Source: CAYJBH01 sp964369445
GTDB lineage: Bacteria; Bacillota; Clostridia; Oscillospirales; Ruminococcaceae
Reading direction: 5' to 3'
DNA length: 64,000 nucleotides
Assembly: GCA_964369445.1 (NCBI GenBank)
Contig: CAYJFU010000002.1
Location: forward strand, 1-64,000
This document shows positions 26,534 to 35,255 of this stretch, piece by piece. Position numbers and translations under genes: made by a program. Below the pieces are notes generated by a model. The model made no database searches, was not told the origin of the DNA, and worked only from the letters and a program-made list of their open reading frames with translations. The first letter of the stretch is position 1. Each line of letters begins with the position of its first letter.

Positions 26534-26563
26534 ATTATACCTTTAAATTGACGTTGTTGTCAA
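26534..26563 (-). promoter_or_regulatory. Sigma-A promoter of the lrp-aminotransferase operon with overlapping dyad
   Basis: On the minus strand a perfect TTGACA (26563-26558), an 18-base spacer and a perfect TATAAT (26539-26534). The -35 box is half of a dyad, TTGAC-6-GTCAA (about 26548-26563), which could be an operator for autoregulation by the Lrp-type protein. Confidence 0.7.
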
Positions 26564-26749
26564 CACTTTGCGTTGTTGGCGGGTGGGATGGGGTGCAGAA
26601 AAACGACCGGAGGGTGACGGAATGTCAACACTATTTAGGTAAACAATGCCTGCTTTAGCCCCGGATATTGTAATACTTTGTGAAATATGCATATTCTTTT
26701 ACGATATTTTTTATTTATTTTGTAAGTATATTAATAACAAATAATATGT

Positions 26750-26755
26750 TATAAT
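26750..26755 (+). promoter_or_regulatory. Putative extended -10 promoter of the EF-G-like gene
   Basis: TGtTATAAT (TG at 26747-26748, TATAAT at 26750-26755) lies 35 bases upstream of the TTG start at 26791. No good -35 box is seen, which is acceptable for an extended -10 promoter. The rest of the 297-base divergent region (26494-26790) is AT-rich and holds no gene. Confidence 0.5.
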
Positions 26756-26790
26756 ACAAATTAAGTTGAAACTTTCGGGAGGAACACAAG

Positions 26791-28892
26791 TTGAAATATC
26801 CTATAGAGAAAATTCGCAACATTGCACTTGCGGGACATGCAGGTAGTGGCAAAACTACATTTGCTGAAGCACTTTTGTTTTCCACCAAAACTATCGAAAG
26901 GATGGGTAGAATAGANNNNNNNNNNGAATAGAAGACGGCAACACCGTTTGTGACTTTGATGCAGAAGAACAAAAACGCAGCGCATCATTTGCGACGGCAA
27001 TGGCGTCGGTTGAATACGACGATGTGCGTGTAAATATATTGGATACACCGGGTTTATTTGACTTTGAGCTTGGTGTGCACGAGGCGGTGCGCGCGTGTGA
27101 GTCGGTTGTTATCGTCGTTTCGGCAAAGGACGGGTTACAGGTGGGTGCACACAAAGCGTATAGTATAGCAAAGAAAAACGGAAAAAGCAGTCTGTTTTAT
27201 GTCAGCAAAACCGACGTTGAAAACGCGGACTTTTACAAGACGCTGGAAGAGATAAAGATACTGTGCGGTGCAAACGCTTTTCCGATAGTTGTGCCGGTAA
27301 CGGTCGACGGCAAAACAACATACATTGATATAATAGACAACAAGGCATACATCTATAAAGATGGGGTGAAGAGCGAGACGGACATGCCGGACACCGGACA
27401 TCGCCTTGACGGACTGAAAAATGCCATTAACGAAGCAGTGGCCGAGACGGATGAAGAACTGTTTGAAAAGTATTTTTCCGGCGAAGAGTTTACCCACGAC
27501 GAGATAATCAACGGTGTAAAAATGGGTGTTAAAAGCGGCTCTATTACACCGGTAATCTGCGGTTCCTCCACAAAACTGGAGGCTATGGACATGGTGCTTG
27601 GGGCGATAAGGTTTATGTTGCCCTCACCGGCACTTGCAGGGCCCAGAGTTGCGTTTGATGCAAAGGGTGAGCAGGTGGAAGTGCCGCGCACACAGGACGG
27701 CCCGTTGCTGGTGTCGGTGTTTAAAACCGTTGCCGACCCGTTTGTCGGAAAACTTAGCTATGTCAAGGTGGTTCGTGGCACGCTAAAGCCGGACAGTCAG
27801 GTTATAAACAGCCGCACGGGAGAGCCGGAACGCCTTGGAAAATTGCTGTTTTTGCGTGGTAAAAAGCAGATAGACGCGCCGGAGATAACGGCAGGCGATA
27901 TGGGTGCTATCACAAAACTCAGCACAACAAAAACCGGTGATTGCCTTTGCGCACCCGGCAACATTTATTCTTTGCCGGACATGCAGTTCCCCGTGCCGCC
28001 GCTTGCGATGTCGATAAAGCTAAAAAACAAGGGCGATGAGAGCAAGATCGGTTCCGCCATAGCGCGCCTGCTTGAAGAGGACTGCACACTGACATATAAA
28101 ATAGAATCCGAGACATTCCAACAGCTGTTATCCGGCATGGGCGAACAACATCTTGACATAACCCTCGCAAAGCTGAAAGGTAAGTTCGGTATCGAAGCGG
28201 ATATTGAAACGCCGCGCGTACCCTACCGCGAGACTATTCGCAAAAAGGTCAAGGCCGAGGGTAAACACAAAAAGCAAACCGGCGGACACGGTCAGTTTGG
28301 TCATGTTTGGATTGAGTTCGAGCCGTGTGAAGGCGAAGAGCTTGTGTTCCAAGAGAAAGTTTTCGGCGGCAGCGTGCCGAAAAACTATTTCCCGGCGGTT
28401 GAAAAGGGTCTGCATAACGCTATAAATCACGGCGTGCTTGCCGGCTACCCTGTTGTGGGTATAAAAGCAACGTTGCTTGACGGTTCTTATCATCCGGTTG
28501 ACAGCTCGGAAATGGCGTTTAAACTGGCGGCAAATATAGCTTACAAAAAAGGTCTTGCTGAGGCATCACCCGTACTGCTTGAGCCAATCGGAACATTAAA
28601 CGCGTATATACCCGAGGGCAACACAGGCGACCTTATGGGTGAAGTGAACAAGCGTCGAGGCAGAGTCCTTGGAATGAACCCCGATGAGGAGGAAGAGCAC
28701 ATGCAACTCGTCGAGGCGGAGTGCCCTCTGTCCGAAATGCACGACTTTACCACCTACATGCGCAGTTTGACCGGCGGTCGCGGTCACTTTACCTTTGAGT
28801 TTGTGCGCTATGAGCCGCTTCCGGCACACCTTGAGGGCAAGGTCATCGAGGAGGCGAAAAAGTTCATCGTACACCGCGGTGACGAGGAATAG
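26791..28892 (+). CDS. EF-G-like translational GTPase (interrupted by a spurious N gap)
   Basis: Elongation factor G homologue; removal of the gap and duplicated bases gives 694 residues, normal for the family. P-loop: AGHAGSGKTTFAEALL; G3: DTPGLFDF; G4 is SKTD instead of NKxD. The usual switch-I RGITI is replaced by KRSASFATAM, so this is the divergent EF-G-like group and not the main FusA. Domain IV and V follow (GHGQFGHVWIEFEP, YPVVGIKATLLDGSYH, SLTGGRGHFTFEF). The TTG start is set by CGGGAGGA 7 bases upstream. The N run at 26916-26925 has GAATAGA on both sides; merging these gives in-frame GRIEDGNTVCDFD, as expected for the family. It stands alone between the divergent lrp promoter and the second flagellar block. 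The exact role (translocation, recycling or stress) is not known. Confidence 0.92.
26916..26925. other. Assembly gap (10 N) between overlapping contig ends
   Basis: GAATAGA occurs immediately before (26909-26915) and after (26926-26932) the N run. Deleting 10 N and one 7-base copy (17 bases) brings the two halves of the GTPase into one frame, so no sequence is missing here. Confidence 0.85.
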
Positions 28893-29390
28893 GTCAGAAT
28901 TTATCAAAGCGGCAAGGTTAACTTTAAATGTGTTAACTTTGCCGTTTGTATGTTTTGAACGTAATTGTATAAAAGCACAAACTTTTATACAATTATAACC
29001 CAAAGCGGTCTGTGAAAATACCATATGGCAAAGCCATTTCAACAACTTAAACAGACAAATGTTTTCTCGTTTGCTTCCCACATCGGAGGTGGGGAAGAGT
29101 TAAAGAGGATGCAACTCTAAGTTTTTGACATTTGTACAGTAAAGCAGAAAAAGTTACAAAAATATTTAATTATAAATTATAATAAAAAAATAGTAAAGAG
29201 TGGTAAAAACTGCATAAATTGACGCTGATGTTAATGTAAAAGTTGTAGGTCAACACAACAAAATTATGAAGTTAAAAAAACGTATTGAAATTTGTTTGAA
29301 AAACTGCTTTTTTTGTCAAATACAGTAGATTTTTTTTATAGTATATAGTATAATATTTTACAGTAGGTTTATTGTGTGAGGTTGCTCTTA
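28893..29390 (+). other. 498-base intergenic region with hairpins and a weak promoter
   Basis: No gene is seen. It contains the terminator of the EF-G-like gene (28910-28944), a perfect 14-bp inverted repeat (28962-28975 with 28982-28995), a G/C-rich imperfect hairpin around 29075-29098 (CTTCCC against GGGGAAG), and a strongly AT-rich stretch from 29140. A weak sigma-A-like promoter (TTGTCA 29313-29318, 18 bases, TATAGT 29337-29342) may restart flagellar transcription before fliJ. Confidence 0.6.
28910..28944 (+). terminator. Terminator of the EF-G-like gene
   Basis: A 13-bp stem with one G-T pair (28910-28922 with 28932-28944, core GGCAAGGTTAAC / GTTAACTTTGCC) and a 9-base loop, followed by TTTGTATGTTTT, 18 bases after the stop codon. 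Confidence 0.7.
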
Positions 29391-29864
29391 ATGAAAAAAT
29401 TTAGCTTCACTCTTGAAAAAGTACTTAATTACCGACTTCAAATCCTGGAATTGGAAAAAAACAAGCTCGGCATGGAACTCGCAAAGGAGAATGAGTTAAG
29501 GCGAAAATTAGAGGATGCTCGCAACTTTGAAAACTTACAGTACATATTGCGTGAGCAAAAGTTGACAGCCGGAACGAATATATTGGAGCTACAGCAACAT
29601 AAATTTCAAATAGAGTCGCTAAGGCACCAACAAAAACAGTTAAAGATTCAGCTTGAAAATCAGCATCGCGCAGTAGAGGTGCAAATAACACGTGTTACTG
29701 AGGCGGACAAAGCGTACAAACTTCTGGAAAAGCTAAAGGAAAAAAAGCTTACCAGACATGAAAAAGATCAGCTTAAAGAAACAGAAAAGCAGATTGAAGA
29801 ACTCGCGGTAACGCGCTCGCATACTTCGGCCTTGCAACCCGCAATTTCCTTTAAAGGAAGTTGA
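29391..29864 (+). CDS. fliJ: Flagellar export chaperone FliJ
   Basis: About 157 residues, almost entirely a charged Lys/Glu/Gln-rich coiled coil beginning KKFSFTLEKVLNYRLQILE, the usual FliJ opening. FliJ is the stalk-like protein of the export ATPase and chaperone escort. The ATG at 29391 is preferred with TGAGG about 9 bases upstream; a GTG at 29376 would add five residues. It normally follows fliI directly; here 5.3 kb of other genes intervene. Confidence 0.9.
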   Translation: MKKFSFTLEKVLNYRLQILELEKNKLGMELAKENELRRKLEDARNFENLQYILREQKLTAGTNILELQQHKFQIESLRHQQKQLKIQLENQHRAVEVQITRVTEADKAYKLLEKLKEKKLTRHEKDQLKETEKQIEELAVTRSHTSALQPAISFKGS

Positions 29865-29916
29865 GTACATAATAGTAAATTAAAGGGTTAATAAAGTTTG
29901 AAAGGAGGTGAGAAAA

Positions 29917-31061
29917 TTGGATAACATGATACCGATACAAACACAGGTCAAAGCGGTTCAGCAGAGCACGACAAGCAAAAATTCAGCCCCTGTCGGCGAG
30001 AAGGTAACAGGCAACGACTTTGCAAAGGTGCTTACGGCAATGCAGGGCAACAGCAACGTTACAACTACCCAGACGGTGGATTCACAGCAGGTTATGGCAC
30101 AGGTTGTGGCGGAGCTACTTGCGATTTTACAACAGTCGTCACAAGAAGATTTACCGGCAGAACTGGCCGAGCTAATCTCAGGTCAGACGGGCGAACAACA
30201 AACGCTCACGGTGGCGCCGCAAGTGCTACAACTGTTACAGCAGATGTCGACATTGCCCACAAACAGTGTGGTGGTTGACGATAAGCTGTCAGCGCTTTTA
30301 AATGAGCTGCACGCAGTGGTGCATCAGTCACAGATGGCGGAAACAGACAGCGTTTTAGGACAGTTTAACGCACTGCTCACAGAGATGACCGCGCAGACTG
30401 ACGTGGGTACAGGCACACAGCAACAGGCAGAAACACAGCTATCGTTTTTATTTAACACGGCAATCAAGGGGCAGACAGAATCGGCAGAGCCGATAAACCT
30501 TGAACAGCTGCAAAAGACGGTAGACAGTGCACAGGGTATGCAAGAGCTTATGTCACGCATTGCAGGCGTGAACATGATACCGGTGGCAACAACAACGGTG
30601 CAAACGGATTTTGGGCAGACGGTACAGCAGTCGGAAAAGACACAGCTGATGGATGGGGTGTTACAAAACATAAACACAGGTAAAAATGAGTTTACGGTAA
30701 CGCTTTACCCTGAAGGACTCGGAGAAGTGACGGTGAAGTTGACGGAGCTTGCAGGCAGAATGCAGATAGCATTCGCGGCAACATCGGCGGACACGGCGAG
30801 ACTACTATCGGCAGAGATAGGCGCATTGCGTTCGGCACTGCAACCGCTCAACGCGGAGCTGACAAGCATAACCGTAGCGCAGGCGCATGAGAGCACGGCA
30901 GGAGCNNNNNNNNNNGGTTTTTAAACCAACAAAATGCACAAGAGTTTTTCCGTGACAGCGCAAAGCAGATACAACAAAACGATGGCGAAGATTTCGAGGA
31001 AATGCAAGCAGAGCTTTTGCAAAATTTACAGCTTCACAGCTTACTTAGTGCCAGAGTTTAG
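29917..31061 (+). CDS. fliK: Flagellar hook-length control protein FliK (interrupted by N gap)
   Basis: Gln/Thr-rich N-terminal ruler region, then the conserved FliK C-terminal domain (NEFTVTLYPEGLGEVTVKL). The TTG at 29917 is chosen because AAAGGAGGTG ends 6 bases upstream; the GTG at 29908 lies inside that site, and ATG 29926 is an alternative. A 10-N gap (30906-30915) appears to truncate the protein after a few residues, but the other frame after the gap continues in FliK style (NQQNAQEFFRDSAKQIQQ and ELLQNLQLHSLLSARV) to a stop at 31059-31061. The gene is therefore intact apart from the gap, whose real length must be 2 modulo 3. FliK controls hook length and switches export specificity. 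Confidence 0.9.
30906..30915. other. Assembly gap (10 N) with wrong frame length
   Basis: Lies in the C-terminal part of fliK. The flanks do not overlap and their reading frames differ, so the true length is not 10. Confidence 0.9.
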
Positions 31062-31073
31062 AAAGGGGATTAC

Positions 31074-31820
31074 ATGAGCGAAATTTCGGGCATATATGAA
31101 GGTCTGAGTTATAATGCAGTCTACGAGGACGCAAGCAGTCAAGACGTGCAACTGCAAGATTTTTTAAATCTTATGGTGGCGCAACTGCAAAATCAGGACT
31201 TCATGAACCCTGTAAACGACACGGAATTTCTGTCTCAGATGGCGACATTTGCAACCATGCAACAGATGCAAGAGCTTGCCAGTTACTCAAAATACAACTA
31301 TACAGCAAGTATGGTCGGTAAAGAGGTGACTGTCGCAAAGTATGGCATCGGCGGCGACGTTGAGCGCGACGAGGGTATTATCGAAAAGATATCCTTTGTG
31401 GACGATGAATACCTTGTCTATGTCAACGGCAACGCCTACGGATTGCATCAGGTTATGGAAGTCAAGGCAAATGCCACGCAGGTGGAACAGCCAAAGCTTG
31501 ACGCAAGCGAAATGTCACTGTTTGTGGGTACTGTTACCGACAGCACAACAGCGTTCAGCTGGACAGCACCGGCAAGCGACATCACAGCAGAAGCAGAACT
31601 TATGTACACCGTCTACTACTCTCAAAACGAAAATATGAACACGGTGGACGAAGTAAAACAAAACGGCACTGTATACGGCGAGCAGGATAGAAGAGACCTA
31701 TCCACCGAGACGATAATCGGGCTTGTGGCAGGCGAAACGTACTATATGAACGTACTCGTCAAAGACACGGAAGGAAACGAGTCGGTATACAAGGCAGCAA
31801 AAATTCAGATGTATGAGTAA
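31074..31820 (+). CDS. flgD: Flagellar hook-capping protein FlgD
   Basis: 248 residues. The N-terminal signature LQDFLNLMVAQLQNQDFMNPVNDTEFLSQMATFATMQQMQEL is that of FlgD (quoted in pieces: LQDFLNLMVAQLQNQDFMNP, then TEFLSQMATFATMQQ). The C-terminal half has a fibronectin-III-like stretch (DSTTAFSWTAPASDITAEA). It caps the growing hook. AAAGGGGATTAC precedes the ATG. Confidence 0.94.
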   Translation: MSEISGIYEGLSYNAVYEDASSQDVQLQDFLNLMVAQLQNQDFMNPVNDTEFLSQMATFATMQQMQELASYSKYNYTASMVGKEVTVAKYGIGGDVERDEGIIEKISFVDDEYLVYVNGNAYGLHQVMEVKANATQVEQPKLDASEMSLFVGTVTDSTTAFSWTAPASDITAEAELMYTVYYSQNENMNTVDEVKQNGTVYGEQDRRDLSTETIIGLVAGETYYMNVLVKDTEGNESVYKAAKIQMYE

Positions 31821-31840
31821 GATCTGAATAGGAGTACGAT

Positions 31841-32224
31841 ATGAACATTATTAATCCGGCAAGCCCAAACATAGCACCGGTAAACGCAACGCCCACAGTG
31901 CAAACGACAGGTGTCGTAAGCGACGGCGGAAGTTTTAAGGACACATTAAGGGCGAAACTGTTGGACAGCAGTAATCTTAAGCTGACAAACCACGCAGCCG
32001 AGCGTGTCGAGCAAAGGAATATCGACATGTCGCAGGAAAACATCGAGCGGCTGAGCGAAGGTGTTAAGATTGCCGAAGAAAAGGGAATGCACGCCCCACT
32101 TATATTGATAGATAAGTCAGCATTTATCGTCAATTTGAAAAACCGTGCACTAGTCACCACAGTAAACGGTGATGAGCTTAAAAACAACGCATTTACTAAC
32201 ATTGATGGCACTGTTATAGTTTAG
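31841..32224 (+). CDS. Small flagellar operon protein of the TIGR02530 type
   Basis: 127 residues with a flexible N-terminus and a conserved core LKLTNHAAERVEQRNIDMSQENIERL, then APLILIDKSAFIVNLKNRALVTTV. Proteins of this type are found between flgD and flgE in many Firmicutes fla/che operons and are annotated only as flagellar operon protein; a role in hook assembly is likely from position but not shown by sequence. TAGGAG precedes the ATG by about 8 bases. Confidence 0.85.
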   Translation: MNIINPASPNIAPVNATPTVQTTGVVSDGGSFKDTLRAKLLDSSNLKLTNHAAERVEQRNIDMSQENIERLSEGVKIAEEKGMHAPLILIDKSAFIVNLKNRALVTTVNGDELKNNAFTNIDGTVIV

Positions 32225-32294
32225 CCGGTCCTTTATGGAAGCTAATGTGACCCCGACCGCTTGACGGGTCGCGCAGTGTCTTAAAAGGAGACAT

Positions 32295-33968
32295 ATGGTA
32301 AAGAGCATGTATTCCGGTGTTGCCGGAATGAAATCCCACCAAACCCGTATGGACGTCATAGGTAACAATATCGCAAACGTCAATACATACGGTTTTAAGG
32401 CATCAAGGGTGACGTTTCGCGATGTCTACTATCAGACAGTTAGCGGCGCATCCGAGGCCTCCACAACACGAGGCGGTGTCAACCCCAGCGCAATCGGTGC
32501 AGGTGCTAAGGTATCCAGTGTCGATCTGCTCATGAATCAGGCAAGTTTTTCCACGACCGACAGCGGTCTTGATCTTGCGATAGCAGGCGACGGATTTTTC
32601 ATGGTGCAAGATCCCGACGGCAACACATTTTACACAAGAGCAGGTATGCTGAACATCGACGAGGCAGGCAACGTTGTCGATTCAAACGGTAACTTTGTAC
32701 TTGGCATATCCGGCGACCCACTTGGACGTGAGCCGTCCAACGAAAAGATTCAAATCCAATTGCCGTCGGTAGAGCCGGCAGCGGCTTCGGCAGAGGAGAT
32801 AATAAACAATAAAGAGTTTACGTTTACTACTTCAAACCCAACCGGCGACAGCAATATCACCCTTAACTTCCTGTCTTCCGAAACACTACCCGGCGGACAG
32901 TTTGCTAAAGCGGAGATAACCACCACGGGAATTGTCATAACGCTTAACGCCAACGAGACGTTTGCCAACGCTGCTGACTTTAACACAAAGATAAATGCGG
33001 CGATAACCGAGGCCAATGATGGCGTAGAGCATCCCGCAGGTACTATCACAGTAGGGAGCAACCTGACATATGACCCGTTCCAAAACCTGACAGGTGAGGA
33101 GATAGCCAGCAAGGATTTCGGTGTGACACTCGGTTCAATTGAAGGTTTCCCGAATGACAGCATCTTCAAAGGCGTTTCGATGAAAGTCGACAACGTCAGC
33201 TCCAACTTTGCAGGTGGTGCGATAGACACGGCGGCACTGCCTACCGTCACATATGATTCAACGTTACGAGAATTTACCATAACCGTCACGGTTGGCGGCA
33301 CGGCATACACAGGCGCTGTCAAAGAGACATACGAAAACCCCGGCTCGTTGCAACTTGCAACCACCGGCACACCGGTGCAATTTATCGAGGTAACTCACCC
33401 GGGTTTTACGGCACTCGGACAAGCAGGTGCAGGTACAGGGACATTTGACCCTGCCGATGCTACTACATTTACACCGGCTGATTTAAATTATACTGCGGCT
33501 GAGGTGACAACACCACCAACCGCAACAGCCTCAACACCCTCACAGGCGCTAGGTCTTTCATTAAAAGCAATACCGCTGACCGGCGGCACCGAGGGAGGTC
33601 CTCAGACAGTTGCAGACCTCTCGTCACTGGCTATAGCCCCCGATGGCACTATAGAGGGTATGCACCCGGAGCTTGGTAGACTCCAACTTGGTCGCATATC
33701 CGTCGCTACGTTTGAAAATCCGCAAGGTCTGTTGCAGGCAGGCAATACGTATTTCCAAACAACGGCAAACAGTGGTGATGCTAACTATGTAGACGCCGGT
33801 ACAGGCGGAAGCGGCGCACTTGCCGCAGGTTCATTAGAGCTTTCAAACGTTGATTTAGCAAAAGAGTTTGCCGATATGATTGTTACTCAAAGAGGTTTTC
33901 AGGCGAACTCACGACTTATAACAGTGTCCGACGAGATGCTCACAGAACTTGTAAATCTAAAACGTTAA
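32295..33968 (+). CDS. flgE: Flagellar hook protein FlgE
   Basis: 557 residues, larger than the about 400 of many hooks. The conserved ends are clear: SMYSGVAGMKSHQTRMDVIGNNIANVNTYG-type N-terminus (MDVIGNNIANVNTYGFKASR) and C-terminal ELSNVDLAKEFADMIVTQRGFQANSR-type end (DMIVTQRGFQANSRLITVSD). The extra length is in the middle (about residues 150-440), the surface-exposed variable region, rich in Thr, Ala and Gly. AAAAGGAG precedes the ATG. Confidence 0.96.
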   Translation: MVKSMYSGVAGMKSHQTRMDVIGNNIANVNTYGFKASRVTFRDVYYQTVSGASEASTTRGGVNPSAIGAGAKVSSVDLLMNQASFSTTDSGLDLAIAGDGFFMVQDPDGNTFYTRAGMLNIDEAGNVVDSNGNFVLGISGDPLGREPSNEKIQIQLPSVEPAAASAEEIINNKEFTFTTSNPTGDSNITLNFLSSETLPGGQFAKAEITTTGIVITLNANETFANAADFNTKINAAITEANDGVEHPAGTITVGSNLTYDPFQNLTGEEIASKDFGVTLGSIEGFPNDSIFKGVSMKVDNVSSNFAGGAIDTAALPTVTYDSTLREFTITVTVGGTAYTGAVKETYENPGSLQLATTGTPVQFIEVTHPGFTALGQAGAGTGTFDPADATTFTPADLNYTAAEVTTPPTATASTPSQALGLSLKAIPLTGGTEGGPQTVADLSSLAIAPDGTIEGMHPELGRLQLGRISVATFENPQGLLQAGNTYFQTTANSGDANYVDAGTGGSGALAAGSLELSNVDLAKEFADMIVTQRGFQANSRLITVSDEMLTELVNLKR

Positions 33969-34054
33969 TGCTGCTCTTAATTATATACTCGGCATGTAAT
34001 TACATTTGTTAAGTGCAAATTTCGAAAAAATACATGCGTTTATTGCAGAGTTGT

Positions 34055-34083
34055 TTGACAAATCGGGATTTTGGCGGTAATAT
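34055..34083 (+). promoter_or_regulatory. Putative sigma-A promoter before flbD-motAB
   Basis: A perfect TTGACA (34055-34060), 17 bases, then TAATAT (34078-34083), 80 bases upstream of flbD in the 194-base gap after flgE. It suggests an internal start for the motor, switch and export genes. Confidence 0.6.
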
Positions 34084-34162
34084 ATATTAGGGCGAAAAAG
34101 CGCGAAACAATTACCGCCTAACATTCCGGCTCTAATTTAGGAAAGCTACTTGGGAAAAAACA

Positions 34163-34381
34163 ATGATAGTGTTAACAAAACTGAATGATGATGTGTTTTT
34201 ACTAAATCCGGAGCAGATAGAAACGGTGACGGCAACCCCCGACACGAGAATAAAACTTCTTTCAGGTAATATTTATATAGTAAAAGAAACGCTCCACGAG
34301 CTGGTGCAAAAAGTGATAGAATATAAACAAACGGTTTTGAAAGACGCATTTGTCAACGCGAAATCGGAACGAGATATTTAA
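34163..34381 (+). CDS. flbD: FlbD / SwrD-family flagellar protein
   Basis: 72 residues: MIVLTKLNDDVFLLNPEQIETV and DTRIKLLSGNIYIVKET match the small FlbD (YlzI/SwrD) family encoded between flgE and motA or fliL in Firmicutes. In Bacillus subtilis the homologue SwrD increases flagellar motor power. The ribosome-binding site is weak. Its placement directly before motA fits a stator-related role. Confidence 0.88.
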   Translation: MIVLTKLNDDVFLLNPEQIETVTATPDTRIKLLSGNIYIVKETLHELVQKVIEYKQTVLKDAFVNAKSERDI

Positions 34382-34394
34382 AGGACGTTAATTT

Positions 34395-35234
34395 ATGGAT
34401 CTTTTATCAATTATCGGATTTGTGCTTGCACCGGTACTTATTATATTTGGTGTTGTATTCGTCATGCCAGATGCCGCGACAGGGACAGAACTTGCCCTTG
34501 AATTCGGAAACTTGACGCGTTTTCTTGACATACCCAGTATCGTTATCACCATCGGCGGCACCTTTGCCGTTTTGATGGTTTCTTTTCCCGGTTCCTATTT
34601 TGCCAAAATGGGCAAACACTTAAAAATAATTTTTAAACCTGATAAATACGATCCGCTCGAGTACATCGACAGCATCGTTGATTTTGCAAAAGAGGCGAGA
34701 AGCAAAGGTTTGCTGTCGCTTGAAGATAAATTAAACCAGACAAAGGATGTATTCCTTAAAAACAGCCTTATGCTTGTTGTGGACAGCGTTGACCCCGAAA
34801 AGGTTAAGGAGTTGCTCGACAGTGAGTTACAGTACTTAGATGACAGACACGCACGTGACAGAGCATTTTACGAAAAAGGTGCAGCTTACGCACCGGCGTT
34901 CGGTATGCTCGGTACGCTCGTCGGACTTGTTAACATGCTTGCAAAGCTTGAAGACCCGTCCTCCATCGGTCCCGCTATGGCGGTTGCGTTACTTACGACA
35001 TTTTACGGCAGTTTGCTTGCAAACGTGCTTTTTGCCCCGATAGCCACCAAGCTTGCGGTGCGACACGAAGAAGAATATCTGTGTAAAATGTTAATATGCG
35101 AGGGAGTCCAAGCTATACAGGCCGGTGAAAACCCCAAGTTTATCGCTGAGAAACTTATGTTACTATTGCCGGCGTCTATCGGTGGTAAAAAAGGCAAAAA
35201 GGGTAAAGCAGACAAAGAAGCTCCGGCGGAATAG
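34395..35234 (+). CDS. motA: Flagellar motor stator protein MotA
   Basis: 279 residues with four membrane helices (near residues 5-25, 48-68, 170-190 and 200-222) and a large cytoplasmic loop between the second and third. SIVITIGGTFAVLMVSFP and APAFGMLGTLVGLVNMLA are family signatures. With MotB it forms the ion channel that drives rotation. Lys-rich C-terminal tail. AAAGGACG precedes the ATG. Confidence 0.96.
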   Translation: MDLLSIIGFVLAPVLIIFGVVFVMPDAATGTELALEFGNLTRFLDIPSIVITIGGTFAVLMVSFPGSYFAKMGKHLKIIFKPDKYDPLEYIDSIVDFAKEARSKGLLSLEDKLNQTKDVFLKNSLMLVVDSVDPEKVKELLDSELQYLDDRHARDRAFYEKGAAYAPAFGMLGTLVGLVNMLAKLEDPSSIGPAMAVALLTTFYGSLLANVLFAPIATKLAVRHEEEYLCKMLICEGVQAIQAGENPKFIAEKLMLLLPASIGGKKGKKGKADKEAPAE

Positions 35235-35255
35235 TGTTGACGCAGAGAGGATAGC

